From Mameliella sp. MMSF_3455 (GTDB taxonomy: Bacteria; Pseudomonadota; Alphaproteobacteria; Rhodobacterales; Rhodobacteraceae), in contig NZ_JASHJL010000021.1 in the NCBI RefSeq assembly GCF_030733205.1, positions 26,167 to 90,166 on the forward strand: a stretch of DNA of 64,000 nt, given 5' to 3'. Below the pieces are notes generated by a model. The model did not search any database. It worked only from the letters and a program-made list of their open reading frames with translations, and had not been told where the DNA came from. A program made the translations under genes and the position numbers. Shown one piece after another: positions 1 to 7,775 of the stretch. Numbering within the stretch: position 1 is the stretch's first letter; every line of letters starts with the position of its first letter.

Positions 1-1468
1 GCGCCGGCACGTCGATGTAGCGGGCGCTGGCCCAGCCGGTCTGCCCGCCGTTCCGGACCTGGTACCAGACCCCCTGCCCGTCCGCCGAAAGGGCGCAATC
101 CAGCACATCGACCGGCGTTCCCTCGGACCAGCGGGCAAGCCGGTCGCCGCCGGGCGCGGTGCGGATGTTGACGTTGGACCCGAGCCGCGCACCGGACCAG
201 TCCATCGGCAGGATCGGCGCCTCGGGCGCATCGTAAAGCTCACCGACCCAACTGTAGGCCTCCGGGTCTTCCTCTTCGAAGAACCGGTTGCCCGCGTCCC
301 AGCGGTAGTAGCGTGTGGTCAACTGCCCGCCGTGACAGCCGAGGCTGTCCGCAAGCAGGGCGCCGGTGGCGCGTGGCAGGGTGTCGCCGTGCTGGCTGTA
401 GCCATAGTCGTTGCGTGGCGCGGCACACCAGCCGCCGCCAGTGGATTGGCGGCCACAGTCGCCGAAGGGCGTGATGCCCAATGTGTCGCCCTCCTGCCAC
501 TCGATGCTGCATCCATCGTTGGCCAGCCGGCGGTCGCCGTATCTTTCGAACAGGGTCCGCAGCGGTGTGTCATCGGGAAACTCGCTGCCAATTTCGACCG
601 GCCAGAACTCGTACCCGGCGGCGATCATGTCCCGGCCCTTTGAGTAAGTCAGGTACTGGCACATGTTGAACGCGTCGCGCTGGGTCAGCCCCGCCAGCGC
701 AAGCGGCGTGCCGCCCTTGGGTCCGGCGACGGGAACAAAAACCATGAAGCGCGTCACCAACCCGCCGCGCAGCAGGAAGAAATCATTCGGCCGGCGATAG
801 TGCAGTGCGTTTTGCACCAAGGCCGAAGGCGCGATGCCGTTGCCGATCAATTGGATGTACTCCGACATGATCTGGTAGGTCAGATCCATCGCGGCGGCGA
901 TTTCCGTCTGCCGGGCCTGCTGGTCCAGCGGGACGAACGGCATGTGAAAGCCCAACCGCGCGCCCTGTTCGACATAGCGCACCGACCGGCCGGAATCGCG
1001 TGGCAGGGCCGCCAGCGCAAAGGCCACGGCGCAGGCGGACATGCATTCGCTTTCGGCCAGCACGACAACACCGTTCAGCGCGGGATCGCCGTTGCCCTGA
1101 CGGTACAGGCGCAGGGTTTCGCCCATCGCCACGCCTTCGAGGAAGTTGCCGCCCGGGCTGTCAAGGACGACGGCAAAGGAGGTGACCGAGTCCTCGGGGC
1201 CGATCAGCGCGGCCAGCCGTTCGGCATCGCCGGGTTCGATCACACCGGAAACGGAGATGATCCGCAGCCCGCCGTAATAGGGATGGTTCACGGATCCGGC
1301 GGGCAACAGGACGGGGCTGTTGCGGCCCGCGTTGGTGTCCTCTCCGTAGATCGGCCAGAGCTGGGCCAGCCTTGGGCGCAGGTCATCGCGCAGTGAAATC
1401 TCGGCCGCCTGGGCCGCGCCGCCAACAAAGGCCAGCGCCGCGGCGAGGACCGCGCGGATCACGCCCAT
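1..1468 (-). CDS. Exported ClpP-fold protein with C-terminal SH3-type domain (3' end cut by window edge)
   Basis: About 489 residues are visible and the gene runs off the left edge. It starts with a signal peptide (MGVIRAVLAAALAFVGGAAQAAE), so it acts in the periplasm or outside. Residues ~60-190 look like a ClpP/crotonase fold: VVLDSPGGNFLEGV, then ECMSACAVAF carrying a likely nucleophile Ser, then LGFHMPF with a likely catalytic His. The middle is Cys-containing and unassigned. Near the edge NVNIRTAPGG and GQTGWASARYIDV look like a bacterial SH3 domain of the kind that binds peptidoglycan or protein. Its ATG overlaps the stop of the upstream protease gene (TGATG), so the two are translationally coupled. 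ClpP fold and export are visible; actual protease activity is inference. Confidence 0.8.
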   Translation of the reverse strand, partial: MGVIRAVLAAALAFVGGAAQAAEISLRDDLRPRLAQLWPIYGEDTNAGRNSPVLLPAGSVNHPYYGGLRIISVSGVIEPGDAERLAALIGPEDSVTSFAVVLDSPGGNFLEGVAMGETLRLYRQGNGDPALNGVVVLAESECMSACAVAFALAALPRDSGRSVRYVEQGARLGFHMPFVPLDQQARQTEIAAAMDLTYQIMSEYIQLIGNGIAPSALVQNALHYRRPNDFFLLRGGLVTRFMVFVPVAGPKGGTPLALAGLTQRDAFNMCQYLTYSKGRDMIAAGYEFWPVEIGSEFPDDTPLRTLFERYGDRRLANDGCSIEWQEGDTLGITPFGDCGRQSTGGGWCAAPRNDYGYSQHGDTLPRATGALLADSLGCHGGQLTTRYYRWDAGNRFFEEEDPEAYSWVGELYDAPEAPILPMDWSGARLGSNVNIRTAPGGDRLARWSEGTPVDVLDCALSADGQGVWYQVRNGGQTGWASARYIDVPA

Positions 1469-2676
1469 CACTCGATCACGTAGCTCTTGAAGGCATAGTC
1501 GACGGTGCCGCCATCGAGTGTGACCTTGCCCGAAAGCTGCCCCTTGTTGAGGTCCGCCAGCACAAGCCGCAGCGCCGATTTCAGCTCTGCCGCGTCGCTG
1601 ACGCCGCTGCTGCTGCACAGGTATCCGATGCGATGTTCGCCTTTTTCGTCCTGCTCCTGCACGACGACGGCATATTGGCTGGTGGGGGTGACCTGATAGC
1701 GGGTCTGGCCGGGCCCAAGATCGACCTTTTCGAAAATCTCCAGCGGGATCGGTGTCAGTTGCAGGCTGGGCGAGATGTCGACGAAGGCCGGCGTGCAGTC
1801 CGATGGCATATCGGCCACCAGAGACAGTTCCCCGCCCACCCCGAGGCTGTCGGGAAAGGCCGACATGAGCATCGGCTGGGGTTTGGGTGCGGGCAAGGGC
1901 CCCGGTTTCAGAACCTTCGACTGGCCGATGATCTCGGCCATCGGGATGCCGTAGTTGATGCCCACGTTGCGGTTGCCGGAATTGTGCAGCGCGATCACCT
2001 GGCGGGCGGAACTGTCGATGATCGGAGAGCCGGAATTGCCGCCCAGCGTATCGCAGGTATGGCGCACCCGCTGACCGGACTGGGACTCGGGCGCCTTTTC
2101 CAGCGGCGGGCGCGCGGCGCGGCAGCCCTCGCGGCTGATGTGCTGGGACTTGCCCATAGGGTGGCCGATGATCCAGAAGGGCATCCCCTCGACCGGCGGG
2201 GCCGAGGAGAGCGGCAGCGGCGGAAAGCGGTCGATCGGCACGCCCGTCACCTCGAGCACGGAATAATCCAGTTCCGCCGAGCTTTCGACCGGGACCGGGT
2301 TGACGGCGAAACGGGCGGTTTCCTCGTCCCGGCCCGGTTCGACGAAACCGGCGATCCAGGTGACCGAGGTGATTTCGGTGGCGCCGATGCGCGGGTCTTC
2401 CAGTACGCCGGGAATGCAATGGTAGTTGGTCATGATATGGGTGGCATCCACCAGGAAGGCGGTGCAGGGGTTTTCGCCCGCGTCTGTCCGGATCTGCAGC
2501 TTGCCGACGCCGCGGCCCAGTTTCCGGAAATCCGCGCTGGGAGAATAGGTGTAGATCGCCTCGTTGTTGTAGCCCTCGATGGCCAGTTCCTTGACGATAC
2601 CGTCATCCGCGCAAAGCGCGGCAGGCAGGGCGACAAGCGTGGCGGCCAGGGCCGGGAGGCGGGCAAAGAGGGGCAT
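1468..2676 (-). CDS. Exported trypsin-like serine protease
   Basis: The protein has 402 residues. The start at 2676 is chosen because it is followed by a signal peptide (MPLFARLPALAATLVALPAA) and preceded by AGAGGA at good spacing; a longer frame reaches 2712. The trypsin-like domain covers about residues 55-235, with a likely triad H86 (MTNYHC), D137 (AELDYS) and S215 (GGNSGSP). The C-terminal ~180 residues match nothing I recognise. Members of this family act in the periplasm or are secreted, often in envelope stress or maturation of other proteins. The next gene, a ClpP-fold exported protein, overlaps its stop codon, which suggests the two hydrolase-like proteins work together. The substrate is unknown. 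Confidence 0.85.
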   Translation of the reverse strand: MPLFARLPALAATLVALPAALCADDGIVKELAIEGYNNEAIYTYSPSADFRKLGRGVGKLQIRTDAGENPCTAFLVDATHIMTNYHCIPGVLEDPRIGATEITSVTWIAGFVEPGRDEETARFAVNPVPVESSAELDYSVLEVTGVPIDRFPPLPLSSAPPVEGMPFWIIGHPMGKSQHISREGCRAARPPLEKAPESQSGQRVRHTCDTLGGNSGSPIIDSSARQVIALHNSGNRNVGINYGIPMAEIIGQSKVLKPGPLPAPKPQPMLMSAFPDSLGVGGELSLVADMPSDCTPAFVDISPSLQLTPIPLEIFEKVDLGPGQTRYQVTPTSQYAVVVQEQDEKGEHRIGYLCSSSGVSDAAELKSALRLVLADLNKGQLSGKVTLDGGTVDYAFKSYVIE

Positions 2677-2991
2677 GGCAATCCTCTGGTCAGACAAATC
2701 CGCGGCAACCATAGCAAATCCCTACCTGCGCGCTTGGAAAAAATGCGGTAAGTGAAAACGAAAGCGATTTCGTCTATCCTGTCGCAACAACTTCAGGGGG
2801 CCACGATGCACCGTTCCTTTTCCTTTCCGCCAATTGGCCGTCGCGCCCGGCCCGCGCCGGGCCTTGCGCGCATCGGCAGGATGGGACGTGGCTTTGACGC
2901 CCGGGTTGCGGCCACCGCCTTGAACCGCCGGCGACAATGGGCAATCGTGCGCCCCGCTGTGCTTTCCTTTCGACCAACGCTGGATATTGCC
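2677..2991. other. Intergenic region between divergent protease and OmpA genes
   Basis: This 315-bp stretch must hold promoters for both divergent genes. A short palindrome, ACGAAA-gcga-TTTCGT, lies at 2758-2773 and could be an operator. The OmpA reading frame stays open back to 2752, and an ATG at 2806 follows a purine-rich CAGGGGG, so a longer protein cannot be excluded. No other gene is visible. Confidence 0.4.
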
Positions 2992-3660
2992 ATGACCAAG
3001 ACAATGTTTCCCCTTCTTGCCGCCGCGCTGGTCCTTCCCTCCGCGGCCCTCGCCCAGTCGACCGTGACGCTGGACAGTTTTTCGCTGGGTGATGCGCCCA
3101 AGCCCGATGCCGACGCCGCCGAGATGCGCGATTGCCTTGTCGACCCTTCTGCCTGCGAGAACTCCGAATTCAGCGGCGGCTCAAAGTTCACGCTGGACGA
3201 CGTGGTCAACCTGGGCGTGGTCAAGCGCCAGCCCAAGCCGCCCGCCTCGGAGACGCAGGCCCGGATCGGCGGGACCATCGCCGTGGAAGACCGCACAAAG
3301 AAACCCGAGCCGCTGCCGACCATCGACCTGGAAGTGCTGTTTGACTATGGATCGGACGCGCTGACCCCGCAGGCGATGGCGAAACTGTCGACCCTTGCCA
3401 ATGCGCTCAGCGATCCGCGGCTGAAGGACAGCAAGCTGATCTTCATCGGCCATACGGACGCGGTGGGCAGTGCAGAATACAACAAGGCGCTGTCACAGCG
3501 CCGCGCGAATTCGGTCGCGCGCTTCGTGCAAGGCACCATGAGCCTGGGCACCGGCCAGATCGAGGCGGTGGGCGTGGGGTTTGACTATCTCAAGAACACC
3601 CGCCGTCCCGACGCGGCCGAAAACCGGCGCGTGCAGCTGGTCCTGGTGCCCGGCGCCTGA
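2992..3660 (+). CDS. OmpA family outer-membrane/peptidoglycan-binding protein
   Basis: This is a 222-residue protein with a signal peptide (MTKTMFPLLAAALVLPSAALAQ), which is why ATG 2992 is chosen although no clear ribosome site precedes it. Residues ~30-110 are a low-complexity, Pro-rich linker. Residues ~115-220 form an OmpA C-terminal domain: LEVLFDYGSDALTP, then IGHTDAVGSAEYNKALSQRR and AAENRRVQLVLV. This domain binds diaminopimelate in peptidoglycan from the periplasmic side. No beta-barrel or lipobox is seen, so it is a soluble or peripherally attached periplasmic protein. The gene is divergent from the protease pair and followed by a strong terminator, so it is likely transcribed alone. 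Confidence 0.85.
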   Translation: MTKTMFPLLAAALVLPSAALAQSTVTLDSFSLGDAPKPDADAAEMRDCLVDPSACENSEFSGGSKFTLDDVVNLGVVKRQPKPPASETQARIGGTIAVEDRTKKPEPLPTIDLEVLFDYGSDALTPQAMAKLSTLANALSDPRLKDSKLIFIGHTDAVGSAEYNKALSQRRANSVARFVQGTMSLGTGQIEAVGVGFDYLKNTRRPDAAENRRVQLVLVPGA

Positions 3661-3684
3661 CCAGCCGGACGGTTTGCCGACGAC

Positions 3685-3709
3685 AAGGGGGCCCATCGGC
3701 CCCCTTTTT
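3685..3709 (+). terminator. Rho-independent terminator after the OmpA gene
   Basis: AAGGGGGCC pairs with GGCCCCCTT around a four-base loop (CATC), followed directly by a T run. It lies 25 bases after the OmpA stop codon. Confidence 0.85.
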
Positions 3710-3761
3710 GCTGCGCGCATGGGCAAAGACCGGCAAATGGGGCCGGTTTTTGGCCCCGACA

Positions 3762-3785
3762 GAATTTTACCGTTTGATAAAATTC
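3762..3785. promoter_or_regulatory. Perfect AT-rich inverted repeat in the preT promoter region
   Basis: GAATTTTA-ccgtttga-TAAAATTC has 8-bp perfect arms separated by 8 bp, in an otherwise GC-rich region, 50 bp before the preT start. The right arm contains TGATAAAAT, which could serve as an extended -10, so a bound protein would block the promoter. It does not match the RutR-type site at 7712-7733. A GGGGCC/GGCCCC hairpin (3739-3757) sits just upstream. The regulator is unknown. Confidence 0.5.
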
Positions 3786-3834
3786 CGACCTGTGGCAGGC
3801 TGATTCCACAAGAACATGAAAACAGGGAGAGGCC

Positions 3835-5169
3835 ATGACCAGCCCGCAGACCCCCGGCATCCAGTCCGGGCGCCTCAGCCAGGATCAGTTGGCTCGGAAC
3901 TTCGAGGATCTTCACGCGCCTTACGACCCGCACGAGGCGGCGGTGGCAGCGGACCGCTGCTATTTCTGCCACGATGCGCCCTGCGTGACCGCCTGCCCGA
4001 CCGAGATCGACATCCCGCTGTTCATCCGGCAGATCGCCACCGGCCAGCCGGAAGCGGCGGCGAAGACGATCTTTGAACAGAACATCCTGGGCGGCATGTG
4101 CGCCCGGGTCTGCCCGACCGAAACGCTCTGTGAAGAGGCCTGCGTGCGCGAGACCGCCGAGGGCAAGCCGGTCGAGATCGGGCGCCTGCAACGCTATTCC
4201 ACCGATGCGCTGATGGCGCGGCAGGGCCATCCCTTCGACCGCGCGGCCGAAACCGGCAAGCGCGTGGCAGTGGTCGGCGCTGGCCCGGCGGGCCTGGCCT
4301 GTGCGCATCGCCTGGCGATGAAGGGCCATGCCGTCACGATCTACGAGGCGCGCCCCCGCCCCGGCGGGCTGAACGAATACGGCATCGCCGCCTACAAGAC
4401 GGTGGACGGCTTTGCGGCGCGCGAGGTCGACTGGCTGATGGGCATCGGCGGAATCACCATCGAATACGGCAGCACGCTGGGGGTCGAGGTGACCCTGGAG
4501 GGCCTGCGCGAGAACTTCGACGCGGTGTTCCTGGGGGTCGGCCTGGCCGGGGTGAACCTGCTGGAACTCGAGGGGGGCGAAAAGGCCGGGGTCGAGGACG
4601 CCGTGCGTTTTATCGCCGACCTGCGGCAAAGCGAAGACCTGGCCGCCCTGCCGGTGGGCCGCAACGTGGTGGTGATCGGCGGCGGCATGACCGCCGTGGA
4701 CGCCGCCGTGCAGTCGAAACTGCTGGGCGCCGAGAACGTGACGCTGGCCTATCGCCGGTCGCGCGAAGAGATGCCGGCCAGCGGCTTTGAACAGGACCTG
4801 GCGGCGTCAAAGGGCGTGCGGCTGATGTTCAACGTGATGCCGGTGGCCATGCACGGCAACGGCGCGGTGCGCGAGATCGAACTGGAATACACCGCACTGG
4901 TGGACGGCAAGCTGCAGGGCACGGGCGAAACCATGCGCCTGCCTGCCGACCAGGTGTTCCGGGCCATCGGCCAGACCCTGGCGCCGGTCGAGGGGCTGGA
5001 CCTGGACGGCCGCAAGCTCAAGGTGACGGAGACAGGCCGCACCTCTCTCGCGGGGGTCTGGGCCGGGGGCGACTGCACGCCCGGCGAGGACCTGACCGTG
5101 GTCGCCGTGGCCGAGGGCCGCGACGCCGCAGAGGACATTCACGCGACGCTGATGGCGACGGCGGGGTAA
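3835..5169 (+). CDS. preT: NAD-dependent dihydropyrimidine dehydrogenase, flavoprotein subunit PreT
   Basis: The protein has 444 residues, and GGGAGAGG precedes the ATG. It passes electrons between NAD(H) and PreA for the reduction of uracil or thymine to dihydropyrimidines. N-terminal iron-sulfur ligands are visible: C42, C45, C50, C54 (CYFCHDAPCVTAC) and C89, C93, C99, C103. An FAD Rossmann motif (VVGAGPAGLACA) follows at ~143, and an NAD-binding motif (VVIGGGMTAVDAA) at ~278. This is the glutamate-synthase small-subunit fold. preA starts 38 bases downstream, so the two form an operon. Together they replace the single long mammalian enzyme DPD. Transcription probably depends on the palindrome at 3762-3785. 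Confidence 0.93.
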   Translation: MTSPQTPGIQSGRLSQDQLARNFEDLHAPYDPHEAAVAADRCYFCHDAPCVTACPTEIDIPLFIRQIATGQPEAAAKTIFEQNILGGMCARVCPTETLCEEACVRETAEGKPVEIGRLQRYSTDALMARQGHPFDRAAETGKRVAVVGAGPAGLACAHRLAMKGHAVTIYEARPRPGGLNEYGIAAYKTVDGFAAREVDWLMGIGGITIEYGSTLGVEVTLEGLRENFDAVFLGVGLAGVNLLELEGGEKAGVEDAVRFIADLRQSEDLAALPVGRNVVVIGGGMTAVDAAVQSKLLGAENVTLAYRRSREEMPASGFEQDLAASKGVRLMFNVMPVAMHGNGAVREIELEYTALVDGKLQGTGETMRLPADQVFRAIGQTLAPVEGLDLDGRKLKVTETGRTSLAGVWAGGDCTPGEDLTVVAVAEGRDAAEDIHATLMATAG

Positions 5170-5207
5170 ACCCCGCCCGACGCCTCACCCCCAACGGGAG
5201 ACGAGAC

Positions 5208-6512
5208 ATGGCTGATCTGACAACCGACTTCCTGGGCATCACCTCGCCCAACCCCTTCTGGCTGGCCTCGGCGCCGCCGACCGACAAGGAATACAACGTC
5301 CGCCGCGCCTTTGAGGCGGGCTGGGGCGGTGTCGTCTGGAAGACCCTGGGCGCCGAAGGACCGCCCGTGGTCAACGTGAACGGGCCGCGCTATGGCGTGA
5401 TTCACGGCGCCGACCGGCGCGTGCTGGGCATCAACAACATCGAGTTGATCACCGACCGGCCCCTGGAAACCAATCTCGAAGAAATGGCGCGGGTCAAGGC
5501 GGACTACCCCGATCGCGCGCTGATCGCCTCGATCATGGTGCCCTGCGACGAGGCCAGCTGGAAGGCGATCCTGCCGCGCGTGGCGGAGACCGGCTGTGAC
5601 GGGATCGAGCTGAACTTTGGCTGTCCGCACGGCATGTCCGAACGCGGCATGGGCAGCGCCGTGGGCCAGGTGCCGGAATACATCGAGATGGTCACCCGCT
5701 GGTGCAAGCAGTATTACGACAAGCCGGTGATCGTGAAGCTGACGCCCAATATCACCGACATCCGCAAACCCGCCACGGCGGCGAAGAACGGCGGCGCCGA
5801 TGCGGTGAGCCTGATCAACACGATCAATTCGATCACCTCGGTCGATCTCGACAATTTCGCGCCCGAACCGACCATCGACGGCAAGGGCAGCCACGGCGGC
5901 TATTGCGGCCCGGCAGTCAAACCCATCGCCCTGTCGATGGTCTCGGAGATCGCCCGCAACGCCGACACCCACGGCCTGCCGATCAGCGGCATCGGCGGCG
6001 TGACGACCTGGCGCGACGCGGCCGAGTTCATGGTGCTGGGCTGCGGCAACGTGCAGGTCTGCACGGCGGCGATGACCTATGGCTTCAAGATCGTCGAGGA
6101 GATGAAGCGCGGGCTGAGCCAGTGGATGGACGAGAAGGGCTATCGCTCGACCTCCGAATTCATCGGCAAGGCGGTGCCCAATGTCACCGACTGGCAGTAC
6201 CTGAACCTGAACTACGTCACCAAGGCCAAGATCGACCAGGACGCCTGCATCAAGTGCGGCCGCTGCTATGCCGCCTGCGAGGACACCAGCCACCAGGCGA
6301 TCTGGATGAAGGAAGGCCGGGTCTTCGAGGTCAACGACGCGGAATGCGTGGCCTGCAACCTTTGCATCGACGTCTGCCCCGTCGAGGATTGCATCACGAT
6401 GGAACGGATGGAGGCCGGCAGCACCGACCCGCGCACCGGCAAGACCGTGTCGGACGACTATGCCAACTGGACCACGCATCCGAACAACCCGATGGCCAAA
6501 GCCGCGGAGTGA
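5208..6512 (+). CDS. preA: NAD-dependent dihydropyrimidine dehydrogenase, catalytic subunit PreA
   Basis: The protein has 434 residues, and GGGAGACGAG precedes the ATG. It is the FMN-binding TIM-barrel subunit that reduces the pyrimidine ring. The active-site loop ELNFGCPHGMSERGMG carries the Cys that corresponds to the essential Cys of DPD. The C-terminus is a two-cluster ferredoxin domain, with CIKCGRCYAACED and CVACNLCIDVCPVEDC near residues 345-395. This is the usual family length. The enzyme performs the first step of the reductive pyrimidine pathway, whose later enzymes (hydA, hyuC) lie downstream in this island. Two hairpins follow the stop codon. Confidence 0.95.
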   Translation: MADLTTDFLGITSPNPFWLASAPPTDKEYNVRRAFEAGWGGVVWKTLGAEGPPVVNVNGPRYGVIHGADRRVLGINNIELITDRPLETNLEEMARVKADYPDRALIASIMVPCDEASWKAILPRVAETGCDGIELNFGCPHGMSERGMGSAVGQVPEYIEMVTRWCKQYYDKPVIVKLTPNITDIRKPATAAKNGGADAVSLINTINSITSVDLDNFAPEPTIDGKGSHGGYCGPAVKPIALSMVSEIARNADTHGLPISGIGGVTTWRDAAEFMVLGCGNVQVCTAAMTYGFKIVEEMKRGLSQWMDEKGYRSTSEFIGKAVPNVTDWQYLNLNYVTKAKIDQDACIKCGRCYAACEDTSHQAIWMKEGRVFEVNDAECVACNLCIDVCPVEDCITMERMEAGSTDPRTGKTVSDDYANWTTHPNNPMAKAAE

Positions 6513-6519
6513 CGCGGGA

Positions 6520-6552
6520 GGGGCCGTGCCCCATCGCCTGCGGCACGGCCCC
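6520..6552 (+). terminator. Stem-loop after preA
   Basis: GGGGCCGTGCC pairs perfectly with GGCACGGCCCC over 11 bp around an 11-base loop, 8 bases after the preA stop. No T run follows, so it may protect the message end or pause RNA polymerase rather than terminate on its own. Confidence 0.5.
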
Positions 6553-6580
6553 GTCGGGGCATGTGACAAGGAAGCAAGGG

Positions 6581-6614
6581 AAGCGCCGGAGCGGGATGGC
6601 CGTTCCGGCGCTTT
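6581..6614 (+). terminator. Second stem-loop between preA and the small membrane-protein gene
   Basis: AAGCGCCGGA pairs perfectly with TCCGGCGCTT over 10 bp, ending in a short T run (CTTT). It is in tandem with the 6520-6552 hairpin and probably ends the preTA transcript, leaving the next gene to be read at a reduced level or from its own promoter. Confidence 0.55.
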
Positions 6615-6692
6615 GCACATCCGGGGGCCGGTCGCGCCGGGGGCTTGCCCGGCGCCACGCGGCTTGCCATTCTGCGCGGTGGGAGGCGGATC

Positions 6693-6995
6693 ATGGCGCT
6701 GTTCAATCTCACCCGCTGGCCGGGTTTTGCCGTGTTCCTGCTGGCCGGCGGGGCGGCAGTGACCTTTGCCTTCGTGACCGTGAACCTGTTTTCACAGGCC
6801 ATGGCCAGCCTCGCCTTTCTCAAGAAATTCGGCTGGGAGGCGATCCGCCACGGGGCGCTGTGGCAGGTGGCCGAACTGGCGGTCTGGGGGGCGCTGTCGC
6901 TGTTCTGCTGGCTGGTGTTCAAGGTCTGCGAACACCAGCTGACGGACCGCTACCTGACCTGGGCGCGCCGCAGACCCGAGCGCGACGACCGCTAG
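6693..6995 (+). CDS. Small inner-membrane protein of unknown function
   Basis: I do not recognise this 100-residue protein. The ATG at 6693 is chosen over a longer frame (to 6645) because GGGAGGCG stands just before it. Two hydrophobic segments are visible, about residues 9-32 (FAVFLLAGGAAVTFAFVTV) and 55-78 (ELAVWGALSLFCWLVFKV). The C-terminus is very basic (RYLTWARRRPERDDR) and so probably cytoplasmic. It lies between preA and rutR, and its stop codon overlaps the rutR stop on the other strand. A link to pyrimidine use is suggested only by position. Confidence 0.7.
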   Translation: MALFNLTRWPGFAVFLLAGGAAVTFAFVTVNLFSQAMASLAFLKKFGWEAIRHGALWQVAELAVWGALSLFCWLVFKVCEHQLTDRYLTWARRRPERDDR

Positions 6996-7627
6996 GGCGT
7001 CAGCAGGCGCCGGAACAGCACGTCGAGATGCGTTTCGGCCCCCGGAAAGGGATCATCCGCGTTCAGCACGGCGCGCACCTGCACGTCGAAATCCGCGTAA
7101 TGCTGGGTCAGCGACCAGACAGAGAACATCAGGTGGCGCGGGTCGACCGGCGCCAGCCGTCCCTCGGCGATCCAGCCGTCGATCACCGTCGACAGATTGT
7201 CGACCATGCCCCGCAACTCGCCCTCGAGCACGGGCATGATGCGCGGCGCGCCCTGCACGATCTCGTTGGCGAAGAGCCGACTTTCGCGGGGAAAATCCCG
7301 CGACATCTGCAATTTCCGGCGGACGTAGCCAAGCAGTTCCTCGACCGGCTCTCCCTTTGGGTCGATGGCCTGCAACGGGTCCAGCCAGGTTTCCAGCAGC
7401 CCGCGCAGGAGCGCCTCGTAGATCGCCTCCTTGGAAGGGTAGTAATAAAGCAGGTTGGGTTTCGACAGGCCCGCCTCGCTGGCGATTCGATCCAGCGTGG
7501 CGCCGCGGAACCCGGCCTCGGAAAAGACCGTCAGACCGGCCTCGAGGATCGCCTCGCGCTTGGCCTTCTGGATGCGTGTCTGAGGCACGGCCTTTCCGTT
7601 TTTCCCCGATGCCGATTTTCCGATCAT
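6992..7627 (-). CDS. rutR: RutR-like TetR-family regulator of pyrimidine use
   Basis: The protein has 211 residues from ATG 7627; a GTG at 7633 is possible. The TetR helix-turn-helix is at about 28-75 (LSKPNLLYYYPSKEAIYEAL), and the C-terminal ligand domain keeps strong likeness to E. coli RutR as I recall it: SRDFPRESRLFANEI, GAPRIMP and SLTQHYADF. In E. coli RutR binds uracil or thymine and then leaves its operator. The gene is divergent from hyuC, with a TTGACC-type palindrome (7712-7733) in the shared promoter region. It therefore probably represses hyuC and the following genes, and perhaps itself, until pyrimidine appears. E. coli RutR controls the different Rut pathway; here the neighbours encode the reductive pathway. 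Confidence 0.9.
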   Translation of the reverse strand: MIGKSASGKNGKAVPQTRIQKAKREAILEAGLTVFSEAGFRGATLDRIASEAGLSKPNLLYYYPSKEAIYEALLRGLLETWLDPLQAIDPKGEPVEELLGYVRRKLQMSRDFPRESRLFANEIVQGAPRIMPVLEGELRGMVDNLSTVIDGWIAEGRLAPVDPRHLMFSVWSLTQHYADFDVQVRAVLNADDPFPGAETHLDVLFRRLLTP

Positions 7628-7711
7628 GGCCACGCGCCCCTGCCCTTTTTACCAGCATCTGCCGGATTTGACGGCAGGACGCTTGACTGACTCCATCCCT
7701 CTGGTAGCGTT

Positions 7712-7733
7712 GATTTGACCGGTTGGTCAAATC
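7712..7733. promoter_or_regulatory. RutR-type operator between rutR and hyuC
   Basis: GATTTGACC-ggtt-GGTCAAATC has perfect 9-bp arms. It contains TTGACC-N4-GGTCAA, matching the RutR consensus TTGACCANNTGGTCAA at all 12 outer positions. It lies 85 bp before the rutR ATG and 42 bp before the hyuC ATG, placed to control both. Confidence 0.85.
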
Positions 7734-7775
7734 GGAACACCCGCGAGAGACGGGGAATTTCACGGGAGATACGAC

